64,000 nt of DNA from Paraflavitalea sp966211765 (GTDB lineage Bacteria; Bacteroidota; Bacteroidia; Chitinophagales; Chitinophagaceae). Position numbers and translations under genes: made by a program. The stretch covers positions 1 to 64,000 of the forward strand of contig CBIHOV010000006.1 of NCBI GenBank assembly GCA_966211765.1. Reading direction: 5' to 3'. The notes beneath the pieces were generated by a model, which searched no databases, was not told the origin of the DNA, and saw nothing but the letters and a program-made list of their open reading frames with translations. This document shows, in pieces, positions 50,499 to 59,991 of the stretch; within the stretch, counting starts at the first letter, position 1; each line of letters opens with the position of its first letter.

Positions 50499-53400
50499 AT
50501 GATCATTATGACCTCAACTAACCGTTTACGCGGCCGCGTAGCAGTGCGATGGCTATGCTGTACTCTATTGTTTTCATTGTTTAGTTTATTAACGCATGCA
50601 CAACTGACCGGGCTCACAGAAAAAGTGAGTATTAAGCTTAAAAACACCACCGCTTTAAAAGTATTGCAGGAGCTGGACCGGCAAAGCTCCTATGACTTTT
50701 CTTACACGCAAACGCAACTGGAGAAAATAAGCATCCCGACTTTTACGCATGATAATATTACACTGGGTAAGGCCCTTGAACTATTAGGTGCACAGGCCGG
50801 CCTGGTATGCCAGGTATCCGGAAAAATAATCGCTGTGCGGGTTACCGCGCTTCCTGCTCCCACAACGGCTATGCCAGGTGCAAAGACGGGAAAGTTGACC
50901 GGCATCGTTCGCAATGAAAAGAACGAAGCGATGCCGGGTGTAAGTGTTTCCGTGCAGGGCGTAGCTAAAGGTATCACCACTTCTGTATCGGGTGATTATG
51001 TGGTATCACTTCCGCCCGGAACTTATACGCTGTTGGTATCCTTCATTGGTTACCAGTCAAGGCAGGTCACTGAAGTGGAGGTTAAAGAAGGCGAAACGAC
51101 TGATTTGAGTGTTACCCTTTCACAGAGTGATGCACGGCAGCTGGATGCAGTAGTGGTTTCGGGCAGTGCCAGGCGGGAGTCTACCAGGTCTCTGCTGATG
51201 GCACAGAAGAACAATGCCAGTATGACGAATGGCATCAGTGCGGAACAGATCAGGGTAACACCGGATAACAATACGGGCCAGGTATTAAAACGTGTAAGCG
51301 GCATCACGGTACAGAACGATAAGTTTGTGACCATACGCGGCGTTAGTGACCGTTACAATAACGTACTGATCAATGGTGCCACACTCCCCAGTACAGAACC
51401 TAACCGGCGGAACTTTAGCTTTGACATCGTACCCAGTCAGTTGGTGGATAATATTGTAGTCAATAAAACAGCGTCACCCGATCTGCCGGGTGAATTTACA
51501 GGTGGGTTGGTGCAAATCAATACCAAAGAAGTGCCAACGGAAAACTTTCTTGCCATTACTGTTGGCACCGGTTTCAATACTGCCAGCGTCAACAAACAGC
51601 TGATCAGTTATAAGCGTGATGACAAAGCCTGGATGGGTAAAGTGGATGATAACCGGAAATATTTTGGTGATGGCAGGCTATTGGATCCCGTTCAATACAT
51701 TAAATACCGGGCTGCCAATGATACCACCACCATACGTAAGATAGGAGCCCAGATACCCAATCGGTGGCAGTTCTATCAATATCCTTATCAGCCATCCAAA
51801 AATTACCAATTAACGGGAGGGATCAATAAAAGGTTTGCTAAAAGTTCACTGGGTTTTGTAGCCGCCCTTACCTATCTCAATGAACAGTTTGTGGAAGAGG
51901 GTGAGGCTGCTGTTACCAGCCAGTATAATTTTGATAGTGAGCGCTACCGGTACAATACTACTATTGGTGGCTTGTTCAATGCCGCCTTCAAAACAGGCAA
52001 CCACCGGATAGCCTGGAAGAACCTGTATAATAAGCGATACAGCAACCAGTTGGACTGGCGTGTGGGGGATTATTTTGCACAAGGGTACAAGGCAAGAAGA
52101 ACTGGTGAGGTAACCCTCGACAGCAGGTTGATCCATACCAGGCTGGAAGGTGAGCACAAGATCACTGCAGGGGGTATTAAACTGGACTGGAGTGGTGATT
52201 ACATTCAACTCAAACGGGATCAGCCGGATACCCGTTTTATTACGGCGCAGGATTACAATATTCCCGGAGAGCCGATATATACCTATGACTTCAGTGATTT
52301 TTTATTGTTAAAAGGAGGAGTGTATTCTTCGTTGCTGGTAGAAAAAAGAAAAAATGCAGGAGCCAATCTTTCGCTCCCTTTTACCGTGGGAGGTGAAAAA
52401 CAGTTACTGAAGGTTGGCTATTCCTGGTCTGACAGGGATGCTGACTTTGATGCTGCCAATTTAAGGATACAGGGTGATAATGAAACTGGCTACACGGAGT
52501 CAATGGGACTTGTTCCTTATCATGAAATTGTAACACAGGACGCCTTCCGGCGAGGATATATCTGGTACAGGCCTACTTCCACCCGGGCCGGCAGTCTGGG
52601 CGACAGGTATACCGGATCCCAGCAATTGCAGGCAGGGTATGCCATGCTGGATATTAAACCAATTAAGAAGCTGCGTATTACAGGAGGCATGCGTTATGAA
52701 CAGAATAAAATGTCGTTGTCTACTATATTTTATGATTATGAAACGGGTAATCCTAGTTTTGATGACAGTACTTATTTGGAAAAGGATTGGCTGCCTTCGG
52801 TTAACATTATTTACAGCATTACAGAGAAATTAAATATAAGGGCCGCTTTCAGTAAAACCCTGGCCCGCCCGGATTTTGTGGAGCGTTCACCCTATGTGTA
52901 TTACGATTTTACAGAGCTGGCAGAAGTGTATGGTCAAAAAGGTTTACAGGTTTCACGTATCAAGAACTATGATCTCCGGTTGGAATATTATCCTTCCGGC
53001 GATGAGATATTATCTGCTTCGATTTTTTATAAAGACTTTTCCAATCCGGTAGAAAGATTTTACCGTATTCAAACCACTTCCAACATGGTGGAGTACAGTA
53101 ACCTGTACAGCGCCACTGCCAAGGGATTTGAAATAGATATCCGTAAATCGATGGGTTTTATCAATCCCGGCAGCATCTGGCTGAAGAAGCTGTATATCAG
53201 CGCTAATTATACCTACCTGGAGGGTAATATTGAAGACCGCGTCTTTACGAAGAGCCCTATTACACAGAAGGACACCAGCTATGTAGTAGAGGCCGACCGT
53301 CCCATCCAGGGATTATCGCCCTATATTATTAACTGGGGTATTAATTACCAGGAAAAACTATGGGGATTTAATGTTGGCTTCAACCGGATAGGGCGAAGGA

Positions 53401-53699
53401 TTGTAAATGGTGGAACTATACCCTATCTTATTCAGTGGGAGAATCCCAGGAGCGTACTCGACCTGCAGTTGAATCTCCGCTTAATGCAGCAGAAGCTGGA
53501 GATCAAAACCAATCTGGGAGATATACTGAATCAACCCTTCATCATCTATTCGAATACCGACGCCAAAGATGGAGCTACTACCTCCCCCGGACCCAATAAG
53601 GATCCCAAAGGGGATGCATTTAATGAAAAGCTCGATCTGATCAATTATAAAGTAAAAAGAGGAAGCAATTTCAGTATTAGTGTGACTTACCGGCTTTAA
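50499..53699 (+). CDS. TonB-dependent receptor with STN and carboxypeptidase-like domains (locus III)
   Basis: 1066 aa (1063 if begun at ATG 50508, which has the better-spaced AAGGA). Signal peptide to about LLTHAQ; STN domain (~42-105: VSIKLKNTTALKVLQELDRQSSYDFSY ... TLGKALELLG); CarboxypepD_reg-like domain (~129-208: KLTGIVRNEKNEAMPGVSVSVQG); plug (~225-345: GQVLKRVSGITVQNDKFVTIRGV, PSQLVDNIVVNKTASPDLPGEFTGGLVQINTK); barrel ending KVKRGSNFSISVTYRL. It is not of the SusC type and has no SusD partner. The ligand is unknown. The STN-FecR-sigma chain is complete in this locus. Confidence 0.93.
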   Translation: MIIMTSTNRLRGRVAVRWLCCTLLFSLFSLLTHAQLTGLTEKVSIKLKNTTALKVLQELDRQSSYDFSYTQTQLEKISIPTFTHDNITLGKALELLGAQAGLVCQVSGKIIAVRVTALPAPTTAMPGAKTGKLTGIVRNEKNEAMPGVSVSVQGVAKGITTSVSGDYVVSLPPGTYTLLVSFIGYQSRQVTEVEVKEGETTDLSVTLSQSDARQLDAVVVSGSARRESTRSLLMAQKNNASMTNGISAEQIRVTPDNNTGQVLKRVSGITVQNDKFVTIRGVSDRYNNVLINGATLPSTEPNRRNFSFDIVPSQLVDNIVVNKTASPDLPGEFTGGLVQINTKEVPTENFLAITVGTGFNTASVNKQLISYKRDDKAWMGKVDDNRKYFGDGRLLDPVQYIKYRAANDTTTIRKIGAQIPNRWQFYQYPYQPSKNYQLTGGINKRFAKSSLGFVAALTYLNEQFVEEGEAAVTSQYNFDSERYRYNTTIGGLFNAAFKTGNHRIAWKNLYNKRYSNQLDWRVGDYFAQGYKARRTGEVTLDSRLIHTRLEGEHKITAGGIKLDWSGDYIQLKRDQPDTRFITAQDYNIPGEPIYTYDFSDFLLLKGGVYSSLLVEKRKNAGANLSLPFTVGGEKQLLKVGYSWSDRDADFDAANLRIQGDNETGYTESMGLVPYHEIVTQDAFRRGYIWYRPTSTRAGSLGDRYTGSQQLQAGYAMLDIKPIKKLRITGGMRYEQNKMSLSTIFYDYETGNPSFDDSTYLEKDWLPSVNIIYSITEKLNIRAAFSKTLARPDFVERSPYVYYDFTELAEVYGQKGLQVSRIKNYDLRLEYYPSGDEILSASIFYKDFSNPVERFYRIQTTSNMVEYSNLYSATAKGFEIDIRKSMGFINPGSIWLKKLYISANYTYLEGNIEDRVFTKSPITQKDTSYVVEADRPIQGLSPYIINWGINYQEKLWGFNVGFNRIGRRIVNGGTIPYLIQWENPRSVLDLQLNLRLMQQKLEIKTNLGDILNQPFIIYSNTDAKDGATTSPGPNKDPKGDAFNEKLDLINYKVKRGSNFSISVTYRL

Positions 53700-53730
53700 C
53701 GATCAATAGTCTACATTTTAACCAGGCATC

Positions 53731-54471
53731 ATGAATGTGCAAAATTTACTCCGTTCTTTAGTTGTATATAGTATTGTGCTGGTGACCATTTTGCCGGCAG
53801 GATGTTCCAAAAACGAAAGCGTGTTGGATGAACCGACGTTCAGTGGTCTTTACCTGCAGGCTGTGACGGCCGATCAGTTCCGCCTGAAAGTGGTGGATGG
53901 TGAAACAGAACTGACAAATGCGCTTTTATCGCCCGGTAACCGCCTCACTGTTCTTTCTACCTATTATGATCCGCAGCACAGGATCAAGGTGTATAACTTT
54001 TTTGGCAATGCATTACTGCTTGATACCCTTATCCCTTTCAAAGGTAATCCCTATGTCATCACTTTTTACCAGGACAAGCCAGGTGATGCACTCCGATGGA
54101 TCGGCCCCCCGGTGAATGAAACGTTGCCTGATGATGGCAAACTGAAAATTTCAATCATTTATACTGCCCCGCTGCTCCCGGCATCACTTAAGGTCGTAAT
54201 TGAGAATACTGTATCAGAGACGAATAGCGTGTATGCGGCTACCGATAGCTTTGTGCTTGATAAGGCTACCTTCTCAAAATATTTTATTGGCAGAAATCTT
54301 AAGACCAAGAAACCCCGCCTGCAAATGTTTACTACCGGTCCGGAAAGAAAGTTGGTGGCTACTGTTAGTGCTGACAAATTCCTGGAAACGAATCCCGATT
54401 TCAGCATCTTTCTGTTTGACAGGGCCAGTGGTGGTGGCGTGTTTTCTTTGGACAGCAAAAAACTTTATTAA
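53731..54471 (+). CDS. Hypothetical lipoprotein (locus III)
   Basis: 246 aa. Lipoprotein signal LPAGC (Cys25). The rest is beta-rich with no recognised domain: SGLYLQAVTADQFRLKVVDGE suggests an Ig-like or DUF4397-like strand pattern, and the middle holds IKVYNFFGNALLLDTLIPFKG. Starting 31 bp after the TonB-dependent receptor and 21 bp before the MBG-repeat gene, it is clearly in the operon. Its place directly after a receptor suggests a surface-exposed substrate- or cargo-binding partner, as SusD is for SusC, but with no SusD similarity. Confidence 0.75.
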   Translation: MNVQNLLRSLVVYSIVLVTILPAGCSKNESVLDEPTFSGLYLQAVTADQFRLKVVDGETELTNALLSPGNRLTVLSTYYDPQHRIKVYNFFGNALLLDTLIPFKGNPYVITFYQDKPGDALRWIGPPVNETLPDDGKLKISIIYTAPLLPASLKVVIENTVSETNSVYAATDSFVLDKATFSKYFIGRNLKTKKPRLQMFTTGPERKLVATVSADKFLETNPDFSIFLFDRASGGGVFSLDSKKLY

Positions 54472-54492
54472 TATTTTATAACCGAACAAGCA

Positions 54493-57159
54493 ATGAGATA
54501 TTTTCTGGCCGTGCTAACTTGCTTTTTACTGACCCTTACTTCTTTTGGGCAATCTCTTACCCCCATCTATTTTCCTGCTTATATGCAGGGAAACGGATCT
54601 GGCGGCGACAGGGTGCCTTACGTTAGTCGATTTACAGTCAATGGTCTTACCCCCAATGCTACCTATCGTTATGTGAATCATTTTGTAAGCTCTCCTTCCG
54701 AAAGCTATGGATCGGGGGTGAGTATTTTTATAAGACCCAATGGCGACTTTGAGCGGGTAGAGTTTCCTGACTTTTATGATCCTGCCATTTGCGGTGAATT
54801 TACTACTGATGCTACTGGTTCTTATACAGGCTGGTTTATCAATGAGTCTGATGGGAACTTTGTCTTTAGTCCCGGTCAGGTAGCTTATTTCCGGCTTACG
54901 CTCAACGATGGAAATGGAGGAGGATGGTTTGATTCTTACATAACCAGCCAGGAAAGTACCAATGTTATCAATTTTGGTAGTGCTGCCGATGGAGGTACCG
55001 GCATTCGCAGTACGCCGGCTACTGATGGAATAGCCAAAAACTTTGTACTTCTTTATGCCAGTGCCAATCCTGCGCCCGGAGAAGCTCCTGTAATGGGCAC
55101 TTTTATTGAATCGGATGGCATCGACAATTCAACTTCCAATTTTTATGCTGCTTTTTATTCCAATGATGTCAATGCTGTTGGTAAGGCCTGGGGCGGAATC
55201 ATTCCCAACAACCTGCCCAACGGTATTCGCAGAATTGCCCAATATAGTCTGGCCAATGGAACAGAAATTGGTTTTAAGACATCCGCTGATGGAAGTTGGG
55301 CAAAAGCAGGCGGGGGTACGGTGAGTACGGTAAACACCGCTGGCGGCCTTAGCAATGTGATCGTGTTGGACGGTAGTATAATTACCCTTGGCGTGCCTGT
55401 TGCTTTGCCTCAAACTATTACATTCAATACACTGCCAGCTAAATCATATGGAGCTATTGATTTTGATCCGGGCGCTACGGCCAGTTCCCTGTTGCCGGTA
55501 ACGTATACCAGCAGCAACCCTGCTGTGGCTACTATTGTTAATGGCAATACGATCCACATAATCGGTGCGGGCACTGCGGATATTACTGCCGAACAGGCGG
55601 GTAATACAGATTACCAGGCGGCTACGCCCGTCACACAAACACTGACGGTCAATAAGGCTACTCTTACAATTACGGCTGAAGATAAGGTGAAGGTGCAGAA
55701 TGATCCCTTGCCCGTATTTACTGTAATTTATGCGGGATTTGTAAACAGTGAGAACGCTTCTGTATTAGCCACAGCGCCCATAGCTGGTACAACAGCAACT
55801 GTCAATTCACCGGCCGGGGAATACCCGATCACAGCAGGCGGAGCAGCAGCAGCCAATTATACCTTCATTTATGTAAATGGAAAATTGACGGTTACTGCCG
55901 CCAAGCAAACGCAAACCATCACTTTCCCCGCTATAGTAGCCAAAATGTATGGAGTGGCTGATTTTGATCCAGGCGCCACCATTACCTCCGGCCTTCCTAT
56001 TGTGTATACCAGCAGCGATCCTGCTGTGGCCGATATCGTAAATGGCAAATTACATATTAAAGGCACCGGCGCTGTGACCATTACAGCTGCTCATCCCGGA
56101 GATGCCAATTTCGAACCAGCTGCAGACGTAACACAATCGCTCACGATCAACAAAGCTCCTTTAACCATTAAGGCTGATAACAAGAACAAGCTGGTAGGAC
56201 AGGCCAATCCGGCGCTGACGATCGTTTATACCGGTTTTGTGTACAATGAAACCAATAGTGTGCTGACCAGCCAGCCAGTGATCGCTACGGCTGCTACAGC
56301 CGCCTCTCCGGTAGGGAATTACCCCATCACAGTAACTGGCGCAATTGCCACCAACTATACAATTGATCATGTAAACGGGGTTTTAACAGTTGATCCCCTG
56401 CCGGCACAGATCATCACATTCGCTGCCTTACCGCTGAGCAGGTATGGTGATGCCAACCTCGCGGCCAGCGCCACAGCCAGCTCAGGACTTCCGGTTACTT
56501 ATGCCAGCAGCAATACACAGGTGGCCACGGTTCAAAGCAATGGCACGATAACCATAACAGGAGCAGGTGTGGCCACTATCACTGCTTCGCAGGCTGGAGA
56601 CGCTACTCATGCCGCGGCCCCCGATGTAGTAAGAACATTGACCGTACAAAAGGCCAATTTGATCATACAGGCAGTGGATACGGGCAAACTCGAAGGACAG
56701 GCCAATCCTCCATTGGTGATTGTTTACAGTGGTTTTGTGAAGAATGAAGATGCCACCGCACTTACGGCGCGACCCGTGGTGAGCACGGTAGCTACCAGCA
56801 GTTCAATAGCTGGCAGGTATACGATCTCTGTTACCGGTGCCGCTTCTCCCAATTACGCTATTGCACAGGTAAACGGCGTACTGCGGGTATTGCCGGCCCA
56901 GGGTGAGGGGCAGGATAATATGACGGCATGGATCAGTGCGCCTGGTCAGTTGCAGGTAAATATCTATAGTGTAAAAGCCGGAAAAGCTACCATCCAGTTG
57001 TTTGATCAGCAGGGAACCAGGGTTCAGCAAACAATCATCAATCTGGCGGCTGGTTATAATACGCCCCGCCTGCCGGTGGGTAACCTGGCTGCCGGGATCT
57101 ATCATGTACGGGTGTACGGGCCGGAATTTATCCTTAAGCATAAACTGGTGATCCGGTAA
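54493..57159 (+). CDS. T9SS-sorted surface protein with N-terminal ~300-aa domain and three MBG repeats
   Basis: 888 aa. Signal peptide (to about TSFGQ). Residues ~20-300 form a domain shared with the protein at 59992 (GSYTGWF, NVINFGSAADGGTGIR, GTFIESDG, IIPNNLPNGI, GGLSNVIVLDGS). About 165-residue units follow three times (~303-800), each a PQTITF-type Ig-like strand set plus an MBG_2-like half (LTITAEDKVKVQNDPLPVFTVIYAGFVNSEN; LTIKADNKNKLVGQANPALTIVYTGF; LIIQAVDTGKLEGQANPPLVIVYSGF). The C-terminal ~80 residues are a T9SS type A-like sorting domain (ATIQLFDQQGTRVQQ ... LAAGIYHVRVYG). Predicted to be exported and surface-attached, possibly a stalk adhesin. Confidence 0.85.
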   Translation: MRYFLAVLTCFLLTLTSFGQSLTPIYFPAYMQGNGSGGDRVPYVSRFTVNGLTPNATYRYVNHFVSSPSESYGSGVSIFIRPNGDFERVEFPDFYDPAICGEFTTDATGSYTGWFINESDGNFVFSPGQVAYFRLTLNDGNGGGWFDSYITSQESTNVINFGSAADGGTGIRSTPATDGIAKNFVLLYASANPAPGEAPVMGTFIESDGIDNSTSNFYAAFYSNDVNAVGKAWGGIIPNNLPNGIRRIAQYSLANGTEIGFKTSADGSWAKAGGGTVSTVNTAGGLSNVIVLDGSIITLGVPVALPQTITFNTLPAKSYGAIDFDPGATASSLLPVTYTSSNPAVATIVNGNTIHIIGAGTADITAEQAGNTDYQAATPVTQTLTVNKATLTITAEDKVKVQNDPLPVFTVIYAGFVNSENASVLATAPIAGTTATVNSPAGEYPITAGGAAAANYTFIYVNGKLTVTAAKQTQTITFPAIVAKMYGVADFDPGATITSGLPIVYTSSDPAVADIVNGKLHIKGTGAVTITAAHPGDANFEPAADVTQSLTINKAPLTIKADNKNKLVGQANPALTIVYTGFVYNETNSVLTSQPVIATAATAASPVGNYPITVTGAIATNYTIDHVNGVLTVDPLPAQIITFAALPLSRYGDANLAASATASSGLPVTYASSNTQVATVQSNGTITITGAGVATITASQAGDATHAAAPDVVRTLTVQKANLIIQAVDTGKLEGQANPPLVIVYSGFVKNEDATALTARPVVSTVATSSSIAGRYTISVTGAASPNYAIAQVNGVLRVLPAQGEGQDNMTAWISAPGQLQVNIYSVKAGKATIQLFDQQGTRVQQTIINLAAGYNTPRLPVGNLAAGIYHVRVYGPEFILKHKLVIR

Positions 57160-57214
57160 TCAGCATCAGTGATATAAAATAATTAATAGCTAAGAACCAT
57201 TACAAATAATAATC

Positions 57215-58330
57215 ATGCAACCTGTTTATAGAACCCGTTTCGTATGCTGCTTTTTGTTATTCTTCACTGTTGCCGGAAGGCTGCAGGCGCAGGAAGGGAA
57301 TGGGAACAATACCATCAATATCACCACTACTGCGGTTCCTTTTTTACGCATTTCTCCGGATGCCCGCAGCGGGGGTATGGGTGATGTGGGCATTGCCCTG
57401 AGCCCCGATGCCAACAGCGGCTTTTACAACCTGGCCAAAACACCTTTTGCCACCGGAAAGTCAGGAATTGGCGCTACCTATGCGCCCTGGATGAAAGAAA
57501 TTGCCGATGATGTATACCTGGCAACCCTGGCAGGCTATTATAAGCTGGATGAAAACCAGGCTTTATCTGCTTCTTTGCGCTACTTCAGCCTGGGCGATCT
57601 TTCGCTGGTGGATTATAATGGTAATAAATTGCAAACCGCTAATCCCCGGGAAATGGCGGTTGACCTGGGTTACTCCCGCAAGCTGTCTGATAAATGGGCC
57701 ATCGGAGCTGCATTGCGATACATCAATTCCAATTTATCTACCGGCAATATCAATGGCGTTAGTTACAAGGCCGGCAACACAGTGGCAGGCGATCTTTCCA
57801 TTTATTATAATGGACTGAATGATAAAAAAGTGGGATGGACAGCCGGCCTCTCTTTATCTAATCTGGGCGGCAAAATAGGTTATACTGATAATGCTGATGA
57901 AAAGGATTTTCTGCCTGCTAACCTAGGTATCGGTGCTGCCTATACGGAAGCGTGGGATGATAACAATAAGATGACGTTCGCAGCCGATGTAAATAAATTG
58001 TTGGTACCAGAATTGCCCGAAAAAGCAGAAGACATGAAGGCATACCGGGATAAAGGTGTTGCCGGCAGTTGGTTCGATTCTTTTGGCAATAAGGCCTGGC
58101 AGTTTGGTTTTGGTATGGAGTACACGTATAACGACCAATTGCACCTGAGACTGGGATTCAACAGCCGTTCCTACGAATCGGGCAACTGGCAGAACATCAC
58201 CGCCGGCGCAGGCATTCATTTCAGTTTCGCTACTGTGAATTTTTCATACCTGGTGCCAACCGGTGAAAAGATCAATAGAAACCCACTGACCAATACCGTT
58301 CGCTTTGGAATATTGTTTGACTTGAAGTAA
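57215..58330 (+). CDS. porV: PorV-type T9SS outer membrane shuttle protein
   Basis: 371 aa, signal peptide to about LQAQEG, then a FadL-like beta-barrel. The N-terminal TTAVPFLRISPDARSGGMGDVGIALSPDANSGFYNLAK and the later GIGATYAPWMKEIADDVYLATLAGYYKLDENQALSASLRYFSLG are the PorV hallmarks; it ends NRNPLTNTVRFGILFDLK. PorV binds the sorting domain of T9SS cargo after export and carries it to the PorU sortase. The gene is not next to porU but between two genes for T9SS-sorted proteins, so it is probably an accessory copy dedicated to them. Gene symbol by family, orthology not tested. Confidence 0.85.
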   Translation: MQPVYRTRFVCCFLLFFTVAGRLQAQEGNGNNTINITTTAVPFLRISPDARSGGMGDVGIALSPDANSGFYNLAKTPFATGKSGIGATYAPWMKEIADDVYLATLAGYYKLDENQALSASLRYFSLGDLSLVDYNGNKLQTANPREMAVDLGYSRKLSDKWAIGAALRYINSNLSTGNINGVSYKAGNTVAGDLSIYYNGLNDKKVGWTAGLSLSNLGGKIGYTDNADEKDFLPANLGIGAAYTEAWDDNNKMTFAADVNKLLVPELPEKAEDMKAYRDKGVAGSWFDSFGNKAWQFGFGMEYTYNDQLHLRLGFNSRSYESGNWQNITAGAGIHFSFATVNFSYLVPTGEKINRNPLTNTVRFGILFDLK

Positions 58331-58383
58331 AACATGTTCCTGTAACCATTAAACCATAAGAAATTACCTGTCCATATTTATTG

Positions 58384-58422
58384 TAATTGTTTTAATTGTA
58401 TTTAATTGTTGTAATTGTTTAA
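58384..58422 (+). promoter_or_regulatory. Four phased TAATTGT repeats upstream of the beta-helix lipoprotein
   Basis: TAATTGT at 58384, 58393, 58403 and 58412, spaced 9-10 bp (about one helical turn), 24-59 bp before the ATG at 58443. The last unit is part of GTTGTAATTGTTTAA, which recurs exactly at 61606-61620. Likely a protein-binding or bent-DNA element; no promoter consensus is obvious. Confidence 0.5.
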
Positions 58423-58442
58423 CTCCAAATTTCTTATTTACT

Positions 58443-59867
58443 ATGAAAAAGAAAATCTTTTTCGGTCTCGCAGTAGTTGTTACTGCTGCCGTGACCATTA
58501 TTGCCTGTAAAAGAAACTTCGACAAATTTGATGCTCGTGGTACAGATGCGGGTCCGGTGATTGTGGATACCTGTACGCCTGTTTCCTGCGTATCAAATGT
58601 ATGTAACATCACGCCTGCTACGCTGATTGATACTGTACCCAGGGTCATTGCTACAGGTGTGAACTTCACGCTGACCAACAACAAGATCTGGATCCTGCCT
58701 TACAAATGTTATGTTGACAGCGCAGCCCAGTTGATTGTTAATGCAGGTACCATTGTTAAAGCGATCAAAAGAAGCTCTAACGATTCTGCCGCAGCTATTA
58801 TTGTTACCCGTTTCGGCAGGATCAATGCCAACGGATCTGCAACCTGCCCCATTATCTTTACTTCCAACGAATCAACACCTACTACAGGCGATTGGGGTGG
58901 TATTGTACTGTTGGGTAGAGCAACTGTGAATAAGGTTAATCCTACCATTGAAGGTATTAATCTGCCCAGCGTACCAGTTGGTATCGATGTGAATTATGGT
59001 GGTAATGTAGATAATGACAATTCAGGTATTCTCCGTTATATCCGCATTGAGTACGCTGGTGCAGCCATTGCTACTGACAATGAGCTGAACGGTTTGACCT
59101 GCGGTGGCGTAGGTAGTGGAACCACGCTCAGCTTTATACAGGTATTCAGAGGTAATGATGACGCCTTCGAATTCTTTGGCGGTACTGTAAATGCTGATCA
59201 CCTGTATGCTTATATCCCAGATGATGATGCTTTTGATTTTGACTTCGGTTACACTGGCCGTATCCAGTACGCTGTATCTGTATTGAACAATGTGGATGAT
59301 TATTCTGCCAATCCCAATGGTATTGAGTGTGATAATGATGCAACAGGCAGCACCGATCAGCCTTATACACGTCCTAAGATCTCTAACATGACCATTGTTG
59401 GTGTATGCGACTCTGCTCATTCAAAGAGAGCTGGCGATGTGCTGTTGAATGGTGCTCATATCCGCAGAAGGACTGGTAATGATTCTGCTTTTGTGCTGTT
59501 TAACTCAATCATCATGGGCTTCCCAAGAGGAATCCACCTGGATGGAGCTGGCATGATCGCACCAAAAATCAAGTATAATATCATCCAGGCGTTTGATGCT
59601 GTAGTGACTCCTGGTAAGACTTTGGATGCTTCTAATTTAACGTTCCGTACTGGCACCAGCGCCAACGATAGTGTTCAACTGGTAGCTCCTTGTAACTATT
59701 CCTGCCCTGACTTCAGGCCCAAGGTTGGTTCCTATGGTTCTTTTGGCGCTAATTTTACAGATGCTTATATTACTGGTCTTGGATTCCAGACTGTAGCTTA
59801 CAGAGGCGCTTTTGCAGCTTGCAATAATGCCAATGCAAACTGGTTAGCTGGTTGGACTAAGCACTAA
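58443..59867 (+). CDS. Beta-helix-like lipoprotein of the GDWGGIVLLG family (locus III)
   Basis: 474 aa. Lipoprotein signal IIAC (Cys22). The repetitive beta pattern begins at IWILPYKCYVDSAAQLIVNAGTIVKAI and contains the family's signature GDWGGIVLLGRA, then SGILRYIRIEYAG, LSFIQVFRGNDDAFEFFGGTVNADHLYAYIPDDDAFDFDFGYTGRIQY, consistent with a right-handed beta-helix rich in Asp. Related proteins are often encoded beside TonB-dependent receptors in Bacteroidetes; function unknown. Codon use leans to GGT, GCT and CGT more than the other genes here, suggesting high expression. Confidence 0.8.
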   Translation: MKKKIFFGLAVVVTAAVTIIACKRNFDKFDARGTDAGPVIVDTCTPVSCVSNVCNITPATLIDTVPRVIATGVNFTLTNNKIWILPYKCYVDSAAQLIVNAGTIVKAIKRSSNDSAAAIIVTRFGRINANGSATCPIIFTSNESTPTTGDWGGIVLLGRATVNKVNPTIEGINLPSVPVGIDVNYGGNVDNDNSGILRYIRIEYAGAAIATDNELNGLTCGGVGSGTTLSFIQVFRGNDDAFEFFGGTVNADHLYAYIPDDDAFDFDFGYTGRIQYAVSVLNNVDDYSANPNGIECDNDATGSTDQPYTRPKISNMTIVGVCDSAHSKRAGDVLLNGAHIRRRTGNDSAFVLFNSIIMGFPRGIHLDGAGMIAPKIKYNIIQAFDAVVTPGKTLDASNLTFRTGTSANDSVQLVAPCNYSCPDFRPKVGSYGSFGANFTDAYITGLGFQTVAYRGAFAACNNANANWLAGWTKH

Positions 59868-59920
59868 TACCAGGTGTTTGATCTTCTATACAGTATTTAT
59901 GGGCAGGTAATTATTTAACA

Positions 59921-59966
59921 GTGGCCGGGATAATGTGTAAAATTATACATGCTCCCGGCCATTTTA
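59921..59966 (+). terminator. Terminator after the beta-helix lipoprotein gene
   Basis: Stem TGGCCGGGA (59922-59930) / TCCCGGCCA (59953-59961) extended inward by ATGT/ACAT, then TTTTA. It separates the last locus III gene (59992) from the rest, making it a possible partial terminator that tunes expression. Confidence 0.7.
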
Positions 59967-59991
59967 CTCATAAGTCGTTAAAAAAAAGATC

